From contig CACDVW010000001.1 of assembly GCA_902556355.1 (NCBI GenBank), positions 69,164-112,004 of the forward strand: a DNA stretch of 42,841 nt, read 5' to 3'. The position numbers and the translations under genes were made by a program. Of the stretch, positions 41,153 through 42,841 are shown one piece after another; position 1 is the first letter of the stretch, and each line of letters begins with the position of its first letter. The notes under the pieces are model-generated. The model saw only the letters and a program-made list of their open reading frames with translations, was not told the origin of the DNA and made no database searches. The DNA is from an uncultured SAR86 cluster bacterium (GTDB lineage Bacteria; Pseudomonadota; Gammaproteobacteria; Magnimaribacterales; D2472).

Positions 41153-42841
41153 TTAATCTTTTAATACTGATACTGATGCAAGTGATACTCCTATATTTCC
41201 AAGAATTGAAGCATATGCCTGTGCAGCAACTGAAAAAGGAATTTTAGCAGTTTCGCGGGGAATGAAGATAACTGATCCTGGATAAAGTACCATATTTTCT
41301 TTACGCTGCCTCATAAAAATATTTTTATTATCAGAAACTAAAGTAGTTTCACCATTTGGGTGTAATACATATACATTCTTTTTATTTGCATAAGGGCTAT
41401 AGCCTCCCTTTTTATCAATATAGTAATTGAAATCAGCTCCCTCTTTGTATCTAATAGTTCCCTCGGTATTAATCTCACCAAAGATATATATATGATCAAG
41501 AAATTCAGGGATAGTAACCTTATCTCCATCCTGTAATAAAATATCCAACGAAGGATCGTTTTTCAATTTTTCAAGATTAAACTCAGCACTAACCCTGCCA
41601 GAAGGTTTGGTATTTTTTATTTCGGTAATAATCTCTGCTAAAAAACCCATCTCTCCCTGCTGAGGAACAACAGAGGAGGATATATTTGAGAGTTCATCAA
41701 TAAAAGATTCATACAACCTTTCACCAGCTTTTTCATTTATTTTCTTTGTTTGCTTATTTTCTAAAACTCCTCCAAAGGGATAAGCAGTATCAGTATAGCC
41801 GCCTGCAATTAAAACTAAATCATAAATTCCAGCTCCCTCGTTTACTAAGTACTTACCAGGATTTTTTACTGCACCTTCGATCTCTACTGACCTGTAAGAA
41901 TAACTTCCTATAACTAGTTTATCGTTATCTTCTGAAAGCATATTATTAAACTCAGATAAACTCTTTACTGGTATATTTGAAACCATGCCATCAGAAATTC
42001 TGATTAAACTTATTTGAGATAAATCAGCTTTATTGTTGATGCCATTTGCATATGAAATAGCTGATGACAAGTTTTCATCAAGTTTTAATTCATAAGTGCC
42101 TGGTCTTTTTACAGCACCAGAAATTGATACTAAATTTGATACAGGTCTAACAAAAACAAGATCACCCGAACGCAATCTAGATGAAAAACTTGATGCACCA
42201 TTTATAAAAGTTTCATAAAAATCAGCTGTTTCTATAACCTTACCTCCACGGACCAAATCTATTTGCCTAAAAGAACCATCTTCTGAAGGGCCCCCTGAAA
42301 TAGCAAGTGCATGAAATAATGTAGAGTTACCATTTAATGTATATGGTCCAGGGCTGTAAACATTGCCTGCAATTATTACCTGAATATCTCTCACGCTCAC
42401 AAGGGTTGTATAAGCTTCAACAGCTGTATAAAAAGATTCTATTTTTTTAGATATTGTATTCACTGCATTATCTAGAGAAAGTCCAGAAACAAATATTTTT
42501 CCAACTCCAGGTATGCTTACTGATCCATCTCTTTTAACTGGTAATATATGAGAATCGCTTTTTTGGCCAACTAATTGGATTTCTAAAACATCACCAAAAT
42601 CTAAAACATATTCGCCATCAAAATTAGGTTCATTAAATGGCATCAAAGTTGTTTGCATAAGAGAAAATATTTCAGAACCAAATCTAATATCTAATTTATT
42701 ATCTTCAGATTCTAGTAATTCACCTCGAAGTAAATCTAGTTCTTTTTGCAGTTGCTCAATTTTTTTTCTAGAGTTCTTTTTTTCTATATACGAGGATGGC
42801 CTCCTGTATCTATCTTCTTCTAATTCTTCTTTGTCAGATTT
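41153..42841 (-). CDS. Wza-type polysaccharide export protein (SLBB domains), N-terminus beyond window
   Basis: About 562 residues are visible, and the frame stays open to the right edge, so the start is outside. At the edge is a charged coiled coil (KEELEEDRY..., RKKIEQLQKELDLLRGELLE), then the polysaccharide-biosynthesis/export core (YVLDFGDVLEIQLVGQ, KRDGSVSIPGVGKIFV) and several SLBB-type domains (VRDIQVIIAGNVYSPGPYTL, VSISGAVKRPGTYEL, VEIEGAVKNPGKYLV, IYIFGEINTEGTI). Such proteins form the outer-membrane channel for capsule or exopolysaccharide, and the multiple SLBB domains point to a long periplasmic ring stack. The internal ATG at 42658 is not the true start. Confidence 0.88.
   Translation of the reverse strand, partial: KSDKEELEEDRYRRPSSYIEKKNSRKKIEQLQKELDLLRGELLESEDNKLDIRFGSEIFSLMQTTLMPFNEPNFDGEYVLDFGDVLEIQLVGQKSDSHILPVKRDGSVSIPGVGKIFVSGLSLDNAVNTISKKIESFYTAVEAYTTLVSVRDIQVIIAGNVYSPGPYTLNGNSTLFHALAISGGPSEDGSFRQIDLVRGGKVIETADFYETFINGASSFSSRLRSGDLVFVRPVSNLVSISGAVKRPGTYELKLDENLSSAISYANGINNKADLSQISLIRISDGMVSNIPVKSLSEFNNMLSEDNDKLVIGSYSYRSVEIEGAVKNPGKYLVNEGAGIYDLVLIAGGYTDTAYPFGGVLENKQTKKINEKAGERLYESFIDELSNISSSVVPQQGEMGFLAEIITEIKNTKPSGRVSAEFNLEKLKNDPSLDILLQDGDKVTIPEFLDHIYIFGEINTEGTIRYKEGADFNYYIDKKGGYSPYANKKNVYVLHPNGETTLVSDNKNIFMRQRKENMVLYPGSVIFIPRETAKIPFSVAAQAYASILGNIGVSLASVSVLKD

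Noticed and set aside
42656-42658. ATG as start of the Wza-type gene
   Set aside because: The frame is open to the window edge, and the upstream part encodes a plausible coiled coil and the FGSEIF segment.

Overview
This is a gene-dense, low-G+C (about one third by eye) bacterial chromosome segment with very short intergenic gaps. It resembles a streamlined marine gammaproteobacterium. SAR86 or a close relative is my best guess, based on the TonB receptor, the FATP-type acyl-CoA synthetase, the photolyase, the small intergenic spaces and gammaproteobacterial versions of guaA, guaB, apt and nagZ. The assignment is inference, because no rRNA or other phylogenetic marker is present. No integrase, transposase, CRISPR array or complete prophage is visible.

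Layout. 1-2096 (minus): DmdA/GcvT-like aminomethyltransferase, CIA30-family exported protein, tadA (cut by the window edge). 2203-4098 (plus): a three-gene cassette of a class I methyltransferase, a short APS-kinase-like P-loop enzyme and an HxGH nucleotidyltransferase, with no recognisable pathway. 4090-6029 (minus): saccharopine-dehydrogenase-like reductase, NTF2-like protein and arsC, translationally coupled. 6167-9068 (plus): membrane-anchored metallo-beta-lactamase-fold hydrolase and FATP-type acyl-CoA synthetase. 9069-13764 (minus): MDR oxidoreductase, CoA-binding protein, ECHDC3-like enoyl-CoA hydratase, SDR, nagZ, cupin. An HxlR regulator (13863) diverges from the MDR gene.

14171-23799 is a purine neighbourhood: a HGPRT-like phosphoribosyltransferase, a TonB-dependent receptor, an AzgA-type purine permease, apt, two lipoproteins, guaA and guaB. 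Between apt and guaA, a second copy of the guaA 3' tail and several short repeats bracket a MORN-type lipoprotein gene. This looks like the scar of a guaA-targeting integrative element. 23840-32048 holds central metabolism and repair: a small membrane protein, phhB, fumC, a class II aldolase, an aldehyde dehydrogenase, fhs, a CPD photolyase and an inositol-monophosphatase-like enzyme.

32141-42841 is envelope-related: a WecA-type glycosyltransferase, a TerB-like protein, a type B carboxylesterase, tRNA-Pro(GGG), an HU/IHF-family protein whose start lies inside a terminator-like hairpin, a very large DUF5011/cadherin-like repeat surface protein, a YjbH-family protein and a Wza-type polysaccharide export protein that runs off the right edge. 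Together these suggest a polysaccharide/adhesin surface locus.
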